64,000 nt of DNA from Bacteroidaceae bacterium (GTDB taxonomy: Bacteria > Bacteroidota > Bacteroidia > Bacteroidales > Bacteroidaceae): contig JAFUVM010000036.1 of the NCBI GenBank assembly GCA_017483665.1, forward strand, positions 1 to 64,000, in the 5' to 3' direction. Below are positions 16,038-26,645 of this stretch, in pieces. The translations under genes and the position numbers were made by a program. Numbering within the stretch: the first letter of the stretch is position 1; every line of letters starts with the position of its first letter. The notes under the pieces are model-generated. The model worked only from the letters and a program-made list of their open reading frames with translations, was not told where the DNA came from and ran no database searches.

Positions 16038-16868
16038 TCACTGCCCGCTCTCTTGCAGCATTTTGAACAGTTTGTCCAGGCGCGGCGCCATGATAATCTC
16101 CGTACGGCGGTTGCGGGCGCGTCCCTCCGCGGTCGTGTTCACGTCGACCGGTTTGTACTCGCCGCGGCCGCAGGGTTGTATCTGCAGCGGTTTCACGCCG
16201 TACGTCTCCGTCAGGATGCGGACGACAGAGGTGGCGCGAATCACGCTCAGGTCCCAGTTGTCCTGGAAGACGGCTGTGCGGATAGGCACGTTGTCGGTGT
16301 GACCCTCAATGTAGACGTCGATGTCCGTCTGCCGGTTGAGCACCTGCGCCAGTTTGCCCAGTGCCTCCTTGCCTTGTGCGTTGACGATAGCCTTGCCCGA
16401 CTCGAACAGCAGCTTGTCGCTCATCGCCACGTAGACCTTGCCGTCTTCCTCGCGCACCGTCAGCTCGTCGCTGCTGAAGCCCAGTAGGGCATCCTTCACG
16501 CTATTGAGCAGGTCCTTCACCTTCTGGTTTTGCTGGGTTATCATGCGCTGTAGCTCGGCAATCGTCTGTTCGCGGTCTTTCAGGTTGGCATTCAGTTTCT
16601 GGTTCTCGTTCTGGCCCGAGGCGAGCAGTGCCTGAAGCCCCCGGACGTTGCTCTTGAGCAGGGCCGTGTCCGTCATCAGCGCATTGACGCGTTCGTTGAA
16701 CATCGCACAGTCATAGCGACTGACGCCAAGCAAGTCGGCCAGGCTGTCGCGGCTGTAGAGGGCAGCCAGACGGCCAGCTTCGGCAATCTCGAACTTCTTC
16801 TTGCTCACTACGCAAGAGGACAGCAGCACACTGGCTGCAATAAGCATCAAAAGACTCAGTTTTTTCAT
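16038..16868 (-). CDS. OmpA-family peptidoglycan-binding lipoprotein
   Basis: 276 aa from the ATG at 16868; the frame stays open 74 codons further upstream but only this start gives the lipoprotein signal (MKKLSLLMLIAASVLLSSC, lipobox LSSC). A long coiled coil (about 30-150) is followed by an OmpA-like domain with VYIEGHTDNVPIRT and GRARNRRTEI, whose Asp and Arg bind diaminopimelate in peptidoglycan. Likely anchored in a membrane and tethering it to the wall; similar coiled-coil OmpA proteins also serve as motility or envelope stators, so the role is inferred. Single-gene unit. Confidence 0.9.
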   Translation of the reverse strand: MKKLSLLMLIAASVLLSSCVVSKKKFEIAEAGRLAALYSRDSLADLLGVSRYDCAMFNERVNALMTDTALLKSNVRGLQALLASGQNENQKLNANLKDREQTIAELQRMITQQNQKVKDLLNSVKDALLGFSSDELTVREEDGKVYVAMSDKLLFESGKAIVNAQGKEALGKLAQVLNRQTDIDVYIEGHTDNVPIRTAVFQDNWDLSVIRATSVVRILTETYGVKPLQIQPCGRGEYKPVDVNTTAEGRARNRRTEIIMAPRLDKLFKMLQESGQ

Positions 16869-17105
16869 TTTCGTTTCTATTTTAGGTTTTTTCTTGTTCG
16901 TCTTTTTCTTTGTTAAGAAACTCCTGTCCAATCGTTTAGGCTCGAAGTTGGCCTCTGAGAATCGTTTCTTTTCGTCCGCCCGTCCACGGGGCTTCAAATT
17001 TTCGATTCTCACGAGGTCAAAACCCCGTTTTTGCCCAGGAAAAATGTTCCAATCGTTCGCACCTTCTCCATTTCCTGCCTGCCGGACCACATATTATATA
17101 ATGTG

Positions 17106-17215
17106 CTTCCGAGATAAGCGCCCGGCTCTTCTGAAATAAGCGCCCGGCTCTTCCGAGATAAGCGCCTTGCTCTTCCGAGATAAGCGCCCGGCTCTTCCGA
17201 AATAAGAGCGTGGCG
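17106..17215. repeat. 22-bp tandem repeat, family B, five units
   Basis: Units start at 17106, 17128, 17150, 17172 and 17194 with the core CTTCCGAGATAAGCGCCCGG. It lies between the deoC stop and the ompA start. The remainder of 16869-17105 shows no gene or recognised signal. Confidence 0.9.
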
Positions 17216-17240
17216 CTTCCGGGGTAGGGGAGTGGGCTCT

Positions 17241-18137
17241 TCAGAAGAACTTCACTTCCTCTCCCACCACTTCGCTAAGCAGCAGGTTTGCCAGACGGCT
17301 TGTGCCGAGGCGGAGCCACTGGTTGGTGAGCCACTTCTCGCCGAGCACTTCCTTCACAATAGTGTAGTAGACTAGCGCATCGTGCACGGTGTTCAGTCCG
17401 CCAGCAGGCTTGAAGCCAATCTGTATGCCCGTCTTGTTGTAGTATTCCTTTATGGCCTGACACATCACGTAGGCCGCTTCGGGTGTGGCAGCAGGCTTCT
17501 CCTTGCCTGTCGACGTCTTGATGTAGTCGGCACCGGCATACATCGCCAACAGGCTTGCCTTCTTGATGTCCGAGGCGCTGGGCAACAGGCCGGTTTCCAG
17601 GATGACCTTCATCTTATGGTCACCGCAAATGGCCTTCAATTCCCCGATTTCATCGCATAGTGTCTCATAGTCCCCGCTCAGGTACTTACCGACGCTCATC
17701 ACGATGTCGATCTCCGTGGCCCCATCCTTCAGGGCCAGCGCTGTCTCCACCGTCTTGACCTCAATGAGAGCTTGCGACGACGGGAAGCTGCTGCTCACAC
17801 AAGCCACTTCGACACCTTCCACCTCGAGGCTCTGGCTTACAATCTTCGCGTAGCACGGGTAGACGCAGATCGTGGCGACATGGGGTAGGGTGGGGTAGGC
17901 ATCCTCGAACTTGTTGACCTTCTCCGTGAAGGCCAGCACGCTCTCCTCGCTGTCGGTCGTCTTCAGGGTGGTCAGCTCCACGCTGCCCATCAGGAATTTC
18001 TTCACTTCCGGTGTGTCGTTCTCGGGCACCTTTTTCTCGATGATTTCAGCTACTTTCGCTGCAACGTCGCTGTCCTTCAGGTCGGTATTGTACAGCGCGA
18101 GCATCTGGTCGTACTTGCTTTTCTCTAATGTCTCCAT
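17241..18137 (-). CDS. deoC: Deoxyribose-phosphate aldolase
   Basis: 298 aa. TIM-barrel class I aldolase that splits deoxyribose 5-phosphate into glyceraldehyde 3-phosphate and acetaldehyde in deoxynucleoside catabolism. The Schiff-base Lys is in YIKTSTGKEKPAAT and the second conserved Lys in IGFKPAGGLNT; the early block is VATICVYPCYAKIV. It is longer than the E. coli enzyme through an N-terminal helical extension common in Bacteroidetes. Last gene in the mazG-side cluster; its start is 38 bp after mazG. Confidence 0.95.
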   Translation of the reverse strand: METLEKSKYDQMLALYNTDLKDSDVAAKVAEIIEKKVPENDTPEVKKFLMGSVELTTLKTTDSEESVLAFTEKVNKFEDAYPTLPHVATICVYPCYAKIVSQSLEVEGVEVACVSSSFPSSQALIEVKTVETALALKDGATEIDIVMSVGKYLSGDYETLCDEIGELKAICGDHKMKVILETGLLPSASDIKKASLLAMYAGADYIKTSTGKEKPAATPEAAYVMCQAIKEYYNKTGIQIGFKPAGGLNTVHDALVYYTIVKEVLGEKWLTNQWLRLGTSRLANLLLSEVVGEEVKFF

Positions 18138-18175
18138 CTTATTTCCGTTAAAGTTGTTCTGATATTTAGACTGTT

Positions 18176-18505
18176 TTACTCCTGCTTTAGTTTAATGTTG
18201 TTGCGGTGTCTGTCCCTGTCGCGGCGCGTTTTCTTCTCAAAGCTTGCTTCCAGGGCTTTCGTCAGGTCAACGCCTGTCTGGTTTGCCAGGCAGATGAGCA
18301 CCCACAGCACATCGGCCATCTCCTCCGAAGGGTCTTGATTTTCACCCGCTTTGAAGGACTGTTCCCCATACTTCCGCGCCATGACGCGTGCCAGCTCCCC
18401 GACCTCTTCCGTCAGGCAAGCCATGTTGGTCAACTCGTTGAAGTAGCGCACGCCATACGATTTAATCCACTGGTCTACACGCTCTTGTGCTTCCTGTATC
18501 GTCAT
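18176..18505 (-). CDS. MazG-like nucleotide pyrophosphohydrolase
   Basis: 109 aa from the ATG at 18505, chosen because it overlaps the dtd TGA in ATGA; the frame extends 8 codons upstream but inside dtd. The metal-binding helices show EEVGELARVMARK and the downstream EEMADVLWVLI acidic motif of the all-alpha NTP pyrophosphatase fold. It should hydrolyse non-canonical or excess (d)NTPs to the monophosphate. Cotranscribed with dtd. Confidence 0.9.
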   Translation of the reverse strand: MTIQEAQERVDQWIKSYGVRYFNELTNMACLTEEVGELARVMARKYGEQSFKAGENQDPSEEMADVLWVLICLANQTGVDLTKALEASFEKKTRRDRDRHRNNIKLKQE

Positions 18506-18954
18506 TCCTTGTTCTTTGTGTCCATACATATTGTTACGGGGCCGTCGCCCACGAGCTCCACCTGCATATCCGCGCCGAACACACCAGTGCCGACCGGCTT
18601 CCCGAGGCCTTCGGACAGCACGGCGACGAAGCGTTCGTACATCGGCACCGCGTGTTCGTGCCCCGCCGCGCGTATCCAGCTCGGGCGGTTGCCCTTCTTG
18701 TAGCTTGCGTGGAGCGTGAACTGGCTCACCACGATGATGTCTCCGGCAGCGTCCATGATGCTGCGGTTCATCACGCCCTCTTCGTCGTCGAAGATGCGCA
18801 ATGCCAGCACTTTACGGCAGAGCCATTGGATGTCCTCTTCTGTGTCCGCGGCCTCGATGCCCAGCAGCAATAGCAGTCCGGGCCCTATGCTTGACACGGT
18901 TGAGCCATTGACTGTTACGCTGGCCAGCTTGACTCTTTGTATGACGGTTCTCAT
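18502..18954 (-). CDS. dtd: D-aminoacyl-tRNA deacylase
   Basis: 150 aa. Has the two cross-subunit motifs of the DTD family, SQFTLHASYKKGNRPSW and GPVTICMDT. It removes D-amino acids (and Gly) mischarged on tRNA. The start codon sits 3 bp from a seven-unit 22-bp tandem repeat which therefore forms its leader. Coupled to mazG by an ATGA overlap. Confidence 0.96.
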   Translation of the reverse strand: MRTVIQRVKLASVTVNGSTVSSIGPGLLLLLGIEAADTEEDIQWLCRKVLALRIFDDEEGVMNRSIMDAAGDIIVVSQFTLHASYKKGNRPSWIRAAGHEHAVPMYERFVAVLSEGLGKPVGTGVFGADMQVELVGDGPVTICMDTKNKE

Positions 18955-18956
18955 CT

Positions 18957-19110
18957 TTTCCTTTCTCTATACGTTATCTTTCTTTCCTCTATGAGTTGTC
19001 TTTCTTCCCTCCATGAGTTGTCTTTCTTACCTCTATGAGTTGTCTTTCTTTCCTCTATGCATTATTTCTCTTTTCTCGATACACTTTTTCCCTTTTCTCT
19101 ACGGGTAAAT
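18957..19110. repeat. 22-bp tandem repeat, family C, seven units upstream of dtd
   Basis: Units start at 18957, 18979, 19001, 19023, 19045, 19067 and 19089. The consensus holds TTTCTTTCCTCTATGAGTTG; the three central units are nearly identical and the outer ones diverge. On the dtd strand each unit carries a purine-rich GAGGAAAGAAA stretch that could mimic a ribosome binding site. A single-arm CGTGTAATTCGTGCAATTCG repeat follows at about 19155-19181. Confidence 0.9.
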
Positions 19111-19231
19111 ATTCATCGTTTAACGCCTGTTCCTTTTATCAAAGGCGTAGCCAATTCGTGTAATTCGTGCAATTCGTGGTTTATGTATCAGACCGCGTTT
19201 GTCCATCTATTTACATTATTATATTATACAT

Positions 19232-21076
19232 TCAGAGTTGCGTTGTTCCGCTCTCTTCTGCAAGTTTTTCCTTCAGCACCTTGGCCTTTGCAGGACCGAC
19301 GACAGCCGCGAGCTCGGTTTCATCGGCCTCCCAGATGCGTTTCACGCTGTGCCATTTGCGCAGAAGGAGTGTCTTTGTCTTCGGTCCGATGCCCGGTATC
19401 GCATCCAGCGCACTTGCCACCTGGTGCTTGCTGCGTTTATCTCGATGGAATGTGATGGCGAAGCGGTGCACTTCGTCCTGAATCTGCGTAAGCAAGCGAA
19501 AGAGGGAAGAGTCCGTCTTCAAGCCGATGACTTGTGGTGGAAAACCGTAGAGCAGCTCGTTCGTCCGGTGCTTGTCGTTCTTAGCCAAGCCTGCGATGGG
19601 AATTACCAAGTGCAGCTCGTCCTCCACAACCTGGCGCACCACCTCCATTTGGCCGCTTCCACCGTCGGTAATGATGAGGTCGGGTAGGGGACTCTGCTCT
19701 TCCATCATACGAGTGTACCGCCTCCGTACGACCTCCTGCATGCTGGCGTAGTCGTCCGGACCCTGCACTGTTTTGATGTTATACTTGCGGTAGTCCTGCT
19801 TGCTCGGCTTGCACTTGCGGAACACGACGCACCCGGCAACGGCATCCGTGCCGCTGATGTTGGAATTATCGAAACATTCTATCTGCATGGGCAGCGTGGG
19901 AAGCTGGAGCGCACTCTGCAGTTCTTTCATCAACCGCACCTGCTTCTGCTCCGGGTTCAGCTTGTCGCTCTGGGTGATTCGGTCCTTCTTGTACTGCAGA
20001 ACATTCAGCTTCGATAGCTCCAACAGCTTTTTCTTGTCGCCCTTCTGGGGTACTGTGACCGTAATATCTTCGCCCAAATGTTCCACGAGGAACGGCACGA
20101 TAACTTCTTTACTTTCACTGTGGTAACGCTGTCGCATCTCGATGATTCCTGCAGCGAGGAGTTCCTCGTCGGACTCATCCAAGCGCTTTGCGTACTCGAA
20201 GGTAAAGGCCTGCGTGATGCAACCGTTCGTAACGTGCAGGTAATTAATGTACGCCACCTTCTCGTTGTTCTCGATGTTGAACACGTCGATGTTGTGCAAA
20301 GTGCTGCTCACCACCTCGCTTTTGCTGCGATAGTTCTCGAGGAGCAGGTACTTTTTCTTGATGGATTCGGCTTCTTCGAACTCCAGTTTGGCTGCATGCT
20401 CCTGCATGCGTTGGAGCATCTGGCGCTCTATCTGGGCTGTATTTCCCTTCAGTATCTCCCGAGCCTCCGCGATGTACTGCATGTATTCCTCGTGGCTTTG
20501 TCGCAGTGTGCACGGCGCCTTGCAGTTCTTGATGTGGTACTCGAGACACTCCTTGTGCTTGTGTTTCGCGATGGATTCTGCGGTAATCGACTCGCGACAG
20601 CGGCGCAGGGGATAGAGTTTCGCGATGAGTTCGAGCAGCATGTACATGGTGGGCACGTGGCTGTAGGGGCCGAAGTAGGTGCCAAAGCGCTTGATGATCT
20701 TGCGAGTCTGAAAGATGCGGGGCAGGTATTCGTTCGTGATGACGATGCTCGGATAAGTCTTTCCGTCCTTGAGGAGAATGTTGTAGCGCGGGTTCCACTG
20801 CTTGATGAGGTTGTTTTCCAGCAGGAGTGCGTCCTCCTCCGTCTTGACGACGATGTACTTGATGTCGCGTATCTTGGAGACGAGGATAGCGGTCTTGCGG
20901 TTGTCGTGCTCCTTGGAGAAGTAGGAATAGACACGGCGCTTCAGGTTTTTGGCTTTGCCCACATAGATAATGGTGCCCGTTTCATCGAGATACTGGTAGC
21001 ATCCCGGGCAGTCGGGCAGGTTGCTGACAATGCCCATCAGGTACGTGCGAAGCTTTTCCTTCTCGCTTTTCTCCAT
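19232..21076 (-). CDS. uvrC: Excinuclease ABC subunit C
   Basis: 614 aa from the ATG at 21076; the frame is open 121 codons further but those overlap apt in another frame. Domains in order: GIY-YIG nuclease (GCYQYLDETGTIIYVGKAKN) near residues 20-100, UVR helix (KLEFEEAESIKKKYLLLE) near 205-225, RNase H-like 5' incision domain (ECFDNSNISGTDAVAG and DLIITDGGSGQMEVV), and a C-terminal helix-hairpin-helix pair (LDAIPGIGPKTKTLLLRKW). It makes both cuts in nucleotide excision repair. Starts 68 bp after apt on the same strand. Confidence 0.97.
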   Translation of the reverse strand: MEKSEKEKLRTYLMGIVSNLPDCPGCYQYLDETGTIIYVGKAKNLKRRVYSYFSKEHDNRKTAILVSKIRDIKYIVVKTEEDALLLENNLIKQWNPRYNILLKDGKTYPSIVITNEYLPRIFQTRKIIKRFGTYFGPYSHVPTMYMLLELIAKLYPLRRCRESITAESIAKHKHKECLEYHIKNCKAPCTLRQSHEEYMQYIAEAREILKGNTAQIERQMLQRMQEHAAKLEFEEAESIKKKYLLLENYRSKSEVVSSTLHNIDVFNIENNEKVAYINYLHVTNGCITQAFTFEYAKRLDESDEELLAAGIIEMRQRYHSESKEVIVPFLVEHLGEDITVTVPQKGDKKKLLELSKLNVLQYKKDRITQSDKLNPEQKQVRLMKELQSALQLPTLPMQIECFDNSNISGTDAVAGCVVFRKCKPSKQDYRKYNIKTVQGPDDYASMQEVVRRRYTRMMEEQSPLPDLIITDGGSGQMEVVRQVVEDELHLVIPIAGLAKNDKHRTNELLYGFPPQVIGLKTDSSLFRLLTQIQDEVHRFAITFHRDKRSKHQVASALDAIPGIGPKTKTLLLRKWHSVKRIWEADETELAAVVGPAKAKVLKEKLAEESGTTQL

Positions 21077-21144
21077 GTTGTTTCGTTTTGGTTTTCGACG
21101 GTTCTTCTGTGCAGTTTCGGTGGAAGCGGCGTGGGGCCGCGTGA

Positions 21145-21678
21145 TTATATCTTGATGAGCGTGGTCATCTCCACGTCCTGGTCGAAGACGGCGCGTCCGT
21201 TGAGTCCCTCGCCCGTGAGTTCGATGATGAAGTTGATAAAGACCTTCTTGGGGTGGAACTTCTTGACGAGGTTGTAGGCCGCCTTCATGCTTCCGCCGGT
21301 GGCGAGCAGGTCGTCGTGCAGAAGCACGGTGTCGGTGGGGTCGATGGCATCGGCGTGAATTTCGATGGTGTCCTTTCCGTACTCCTTCATGTAGCTTTCC
21401 GAGAGCGTGTCGGCAGGCAGTTTGCCCGGTTTGCGGCACATCACGAAGCCGGCGCCGAGCTTGACGGCGAGTGCAGCGCCGATGACAAAGCCGCGGCTCT
21501 CAATGCCCACCACCTTCGTGATGCCTTTGTCCTTGTAGAGTTCGTAGAGCTCGTTTACCATAATCTTCATGCAGCGCGGGTTCTTGTAGAGCGTGCTGAC
21601 ATCCTTGAACTGTATGCCGGGGACCGGAAAGTCGGGCACATTGCGCAGGTTCTTCAGTAGGATTTCGTTGTTCACCAT
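21145..21678 (-). CDS. apt: Adenine phosphoribosyltransferase
   Basis: 177 aa. Type I PRTase with VGIESRGFVIGAALA, the flexible loop region RKPGKLPADTLSESY, and the PRPP loop TVLLHDDLLATGGSMKAA. It salvages adenine to AMP. Lies between mnmG and uvrC in the same direction, a Bacteroidales-type order. Confidence 0.96.
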   Translation of the reverse strand: MVNNEILLKNLRNVPDFPVPGIQFKDVSTLYKNPRCMKIMVNELYELYKDKGITKVVGIESRGFVIGAALAVKLGAGFVMCRKPGKLPADTLSESYMKEYGKDTIEIHADAIDPTDTVLLHDDLLATGGSMKAAYNLVKKFHPKKVFINFIIELTGEGLNGRAVFDQDVEMTTLIKI

Positions 21679-21771
21679 AGCTATTTACCATTTAACGATT
21701 TACTATTTGCTAATTTTTGCTGCTTTCGAACGCACTTTCTTCAAGGGAAGGATTCAGGAGAGGCTGCTTTA

Positions 21772-21787
21772 TGTTTCACGTGAAACC
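21772..21787. other. parS-like ParB binding site
   Basis: TGTTTCACGTGAAACC matches the widespread parS consensus TGTTNCACGTGAAACA at 15 of 16 positions; the inner 14 bases are a perfect palindrome. It directly abuts the mnmG stop codon (21790-21788), in the 109-bp gap before apt. ParB loading sites usually lie close to the replication origin, and mnmG (gidA) is an origin neighbour in many bacteria. No DnaA-box cluster was seen nearby. Confidence 0.75.
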
Positions 21788-23755
21788 TTAGCGGTTCATC
21801 ATTACCAGTAGGACGTTTACGTCGCTGGGGCTGACGCCGGGGATTCGGCTGGCCTGCGCCATCGTCTCGGGGTCGATGCGCGAGAGTTTCTGACGGGCTT
21901 CCGTACTGAGCGACTGGATATCCTCGTAGTGGAAACGGCCGCGGATGCGGATGTTCTCGAGGCGGTGGATTTTCTCGGCAATCTCCTTTTCCCTGCGGAT
22001 GTAGCCGCTGTACTTCATACGCACCTCGGCGGCCTCGATGATTTCCTTGCGACGGTCGGGCAGGGCGTTCAGGCGGTCGGCCAGTGCCGGGATGAGCGGG
22101 GCCAGCGACGAGAGCGAGAGCTGCGGGCGCATGACGAGGTCGATGAGCTTGCAGCCACGTTGCAGGGGTTCGCTTCCCAGGGCAATGAGTCCCGGGTTGA
22201 TGAGCGCGGCCTTCACGCTGAATTCGTTGCAGAAAGCCTCAATCTCTGCGATGGCCTGCTTCTTGCGGAGCCAGTGGTCGAGTCGTTCGCGGCTGGCCAG
22301 CCCCAGCTCGTAGCTGCGCTCCGTGAGACGGGCGTCCGCGTCGTCCTGTCGGAGCAGGATGCGGTATTCGGCCCGCGAGGTGAACATGCGGTAGGGTTCG
22401 TCCACGCCCTTCGTGACAAGGTCGTCGATGAGGACACCGATATAGGACTCGTCCCTGCGCATGACCAGCGGTTCCTGTCCGCCCAACTTCCGCGCCGCGT
22501 TGATGCCCGCTACGAGTCCCTGACCCGCCGCCTCCTCGTAGCCCGTAGTGCCGTTCACCTGTCCGGCCATGAAGAGTCCGTCCACCTTCTTCGATTCCAA
22601 CGAGTGACGGAGCTCTGTGGGGTCAAAGTAGTCATATTCAATGGCATAGCCCGGACGATAGACCTGCAGGCTGCGGAAGGCGGGAATGAGTCGGAGGGCC
22701 TCAATCTGTGCGTCGATGGGGAGCGAGCTCGAGAAGCCGTTCAGGTAGAATTCCCTCGTGGAGCTGCCCTCCGGCTCGAGGAAAAGCTGGTGCTCCGAAC
22801 GTTCGGCAAAGGTGACAAGCTTCGTCTCGATGCTGGGGCAGTAACGCGGCCCGATGCTCTGAATCTGTCCGTTGTAGAGCGGAGAGTCGGGTAGGGCAGA
22901 GCGAAGTCTGTCGTGCACCGCCTCGTTCGTATAGGTGATCCAGCAGGGAAGCTGCGGGAGCTGGCGCGGTTCGCCCATGTACGAGAACTTGTGGAAGTCG
23001 GTCTCGCCGTCCTGACGCTGCATGAGGGAGAAGTCCACCGAGCGCCCGTCGATGCGTACCGGCGTGCCCGTCTTCATCCGGCCCACAGTGATGCCGCAGG
23101 CCGCGATGCTCTCCGAGAGGTGGAGGCTCGGCAGTTCGGCGCAGCGTCCGCCCGGAATCTTCGTGCGTCCGATGTGCATCAGTCCGTTCAGGAACGTGCC
23201 GGCTGTGATGATGACGCACGGCGCGAGGATGGTCACGCCGAGCTGCGTCCGCACACCCCTCACGCGGCGTCGTCCGACACGGCACGCCGTGTTGTCCATC
23301 GCGGCACGCCGTGTCGGGTCACACGGCACGCCGTGTTGGTCATCGCGGCACGCCGTGTCGGACACCCCCTCGGTGAGAAGCTCCTCCACCTGGTCTTGCC
23401 AGATGGACAGACCCTGTGTGTTTTCGAGCACCTCGCGCCAGGCCCAGATGAATTTCCCGCGGTCGCATTGGGCGCGAGGGCTCCACATGGCCGGGCCTTT
23501 CGAGCGGTTCAGCATGCGGAACTGAATGGCCGTCTGGTCCGTCACCAGTCCCGTGTGGCCTCCCAGCGCGTCAATTTCGCGGACAATCTGCCCTTTCGCA
23601 ATGCCGCCGATGGCCGGGTTGCACGACATCTGTGCGATTTTGTTCATGTCCATCGTCACGAGGCACGTCTTGGCTCCCAGCTTTGCCGCCGCCGCCGCTG
23701 CCTCGCATCCGGCATGGCCCGCACCGACCACTATAACGTCGAATTTAAGCTCCAT
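21788..23755 (-). CDS. mnmG: tRNA uridine-5-carboxymethylaminomethyl modification enzyme MnmG (GidA)
   Basis: 655 aa from the ATG at 23755, chosen because it precedes the FAD-binding block FDVIVVGAGHAGCEAAAAAA; the frame is open 48 codons upstream into the promoter. Other signatures: GGRCAELPSLHLSE, the Cys block GLRPRYC-like region (IQSIGPRYCPSIETK), and PGYAIEYDYFDP. With MnmE it modifies the wobble uridine of several tRNAs. The protein carries an insertion of roughly 30 residues (about 23277-23364) translated from four 22-bp repeat units, between LLTEG and RGVRTQLG, where relatives have a short turn. Whether it is tolerated can only be judged from its position at a surface turn. Confidence 0.96.
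   Translation of the reverse strand: MELKFDVIVVGAGHAGCEAAAAAAKLGAKTCLVTMDMNKIAQMSCNPAIGGIAKGQIVREIDALGGHTGLVTDQTAIQFRMLNRSKGPAMWSPRAQCDRGKFIWAWREVLENTQGLSIWQDQVEELLTEGVSDTACRDDQHGVPCDPTRRAAMDNTACRVGRRRVRGVRTQLGVTILAPCVIITAGTFLNGLMHIGRTKIPGGRCAELPSLHLSESIAACGITVGRMKTGTPVRIDGRSVDFSLMQRQDGETDFHKFSYMGEPRQLPQLPCWITYTNEAVHDRLRSALPDSPLYNGQIQSIGPRYCPSIETKLVTFAERSEHQLFLEPEGSSTREFYLNGFSSSLPIDAQIEALRLIPAFRSLQVYRPGYAIEYDYFDPTELRHSLESKKVDGLFMAGQVNGTTGYEEAAGQGLVAGINAARKLGGQEPLVMRRDESYIGVLIDDLVTKGVDEPYRMFTSRAEYRILLRQDDADARLTERSYELGLASRERLDHWLRKKQAIAEIEAFCNEFSVKAALINPGLIALGSEPLQRGCKLIDLVMRPQLSLSSLAPLIPALADRLNALPDRRKEIIEAAEVRMKYSGYIRREKEIAEKIHRLENIRIRGRFHYEDIQSLSTEARQKLSRIDPETMAQASRIPGVSPSDVNVLLVMMNR
23277..23364. 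repeat. 22-bp tandem repeat, family A, four units inside mnmG
   Basis: The core CGGCACGCCGTGT recurs at exact 22-bp steps (GGCACG at 23281, 23303, 23325, 23347), with alternate units more alike. It lies in the coding frame of mnmG and is free of stops in that frame. Confidence 0.92.
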
Positions 23756-23782
23756 CTGTTCTTCTAACGTCTTATTTAGGCA

Positions 23783-23790
23783 CAAAAGTA
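23783..23790 (-). promoter_or_regulatory. Probable -7 box of mnmG
   Basis: TACTTTTG on the minus strand, 28 bp before the chosen mnmG start; this also supports that start. The -33 element is not clear. Confidence 0.55.
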
Positions 23791-23819
23791 GGCATTTCTC
23801 GCAACATTTCCTCGAAAAA

Positions 23820-23851
23820 GTTGCATAAATCACCAAATCTGCGTACTTTTG
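23820..23851 (+). promoter_or_regulatory. Promoter of the frdCAB operon
   Basis: GTTG (23820-23823), 20 bp, TACTTTTG (23844-23851) fit the Bacteroidetes -33/-7 pattern. It leaves a leader of about 65 bp to the frdC start. Confidence 0.7.
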
Positions 23852-23924
23852 TCTCCGTAAAGTACCTAAAAATAGGTATTCGCACAAAGAAAACAACACA
23901 AATCAAAACTAAATTCATTATTCT

Positions 23925-24620
23925 ATGTGGTTAATCAATTCATCAATCGGCAGGAAAGTAGTGATGTCCGTCACTGGCATTGCGCTTGTCCTGTTCCTGA
24001 CGTTCCATGCCTGCATGAACGTCGTAGCCCTCATCAGTGAGGATGGCTACAACTGGATTTGCGAGATGCTGGGCGCCAACTGGTATGCAGTGGCAGCGAC
24101 CGGCGGTCTGGCTGCCCTCGTACTCCTGCACTTCGTGTTTGCTTTCTGGCTGACCTTCCAGAACTGGAAAGCACGCGGCAACAACAAGTATGCCGTCACC
24201 GACAAGCCCGCGAAAGTGGAATGGGCCAGCCAGAACATGCTTGCCCTGGGCGTTATCGTCTGCCTCGGTCTGTGCCTGCACCTCTACACCTTCTGGTGGC
24301 ACATGATGGCCGCCGAGCTGATGGAAGGCGAGTATGCCCAGCAAGCCACCGACGGCGTCTACTGGATCAGGCAGACCTTCGGCTGCCCCGTCTACTCCGC
24401 CCTGTACCTCGTATGGCTCTGCGCCCTGTGGTTCCACCTGACCCACGGCATCTGGAGCGCCATGCAGACCCTCGGCGTGAGCGGCAAGGTGTGGTTCAAT
24501 CGCTGGCGCTGCATCGGCAACATCTACGCCACCATCGTCGTGCTGATGTTCGCCGCCGTAGTCGTCGTGTTTGCCATACAGGGCTGCGGCTCCTGCTGCG
24601 GCAGCAGCTGTGGCATCTGA
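23925..24620 (+). CDS. frdC: Succinate dehydrogenase/fumarate reductase cytochrome b subunit
   Basis: 231 aa with five membrane helices and conserved His residues in them (FLTFHACMN, LLHFVFAFW, LHLYTFWWHMM, WFHLTHGIWSA), as in the diheme b558-type subunit of the Wolinella/Bacteroides class. It anchors the FrdA-FrdB head and passes electrons from or to quinone. In anaerobic Bacteroidales this complex mainly reduces fumarate to succinate. A Cys-rich tail (GCGSCCGSSCG) ends the protein. First gene of the operon. Confidence 0.93.
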   Translation: MWLINSSIGRKVVMSVTGIALVLFLTFHACMNVVALISEDGYNWICEMLGANWYAVAATGGLAALVLLHFVFAFWLTFQNWKARGNNKYAVTDKPAKVEWASQNMLALGVIVCLGLCLHLYTFWWHMMAAELMEGEYAQQATDGVYWIRQTFGCPVYSALYLVWLCALWFHLTHGIWSAMQTLGVSGKVWFNRWRCIGNIYATIVVLMFAAVVVVFAIQGCGSCCGSSCGI

Positions 24621-24662
24621 GTTAAATGGTAAATGGTAAATGATTAAATGGAAAATGCAATT

Positions 24663-26642
<1,980 letters not shown>

Positions 26643-26645
<3 letters not shown>

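Noticed and set aside
16869..17090. N-terminal extension of the OmpA lipoprotein (74 codons)
   Set aside because: The upstream codons are in frame, but the lipoprotein signal peptide starts at 16868 and would be useless after a 74-residue extension.
21788..23755. Replication origin in the mnmG region
   Set aside because: The parS site suggests origin proximity, but no DnaA-box cluster, AT-rich unwinding region or dnaA/parAB genes were found, so no origin is called.
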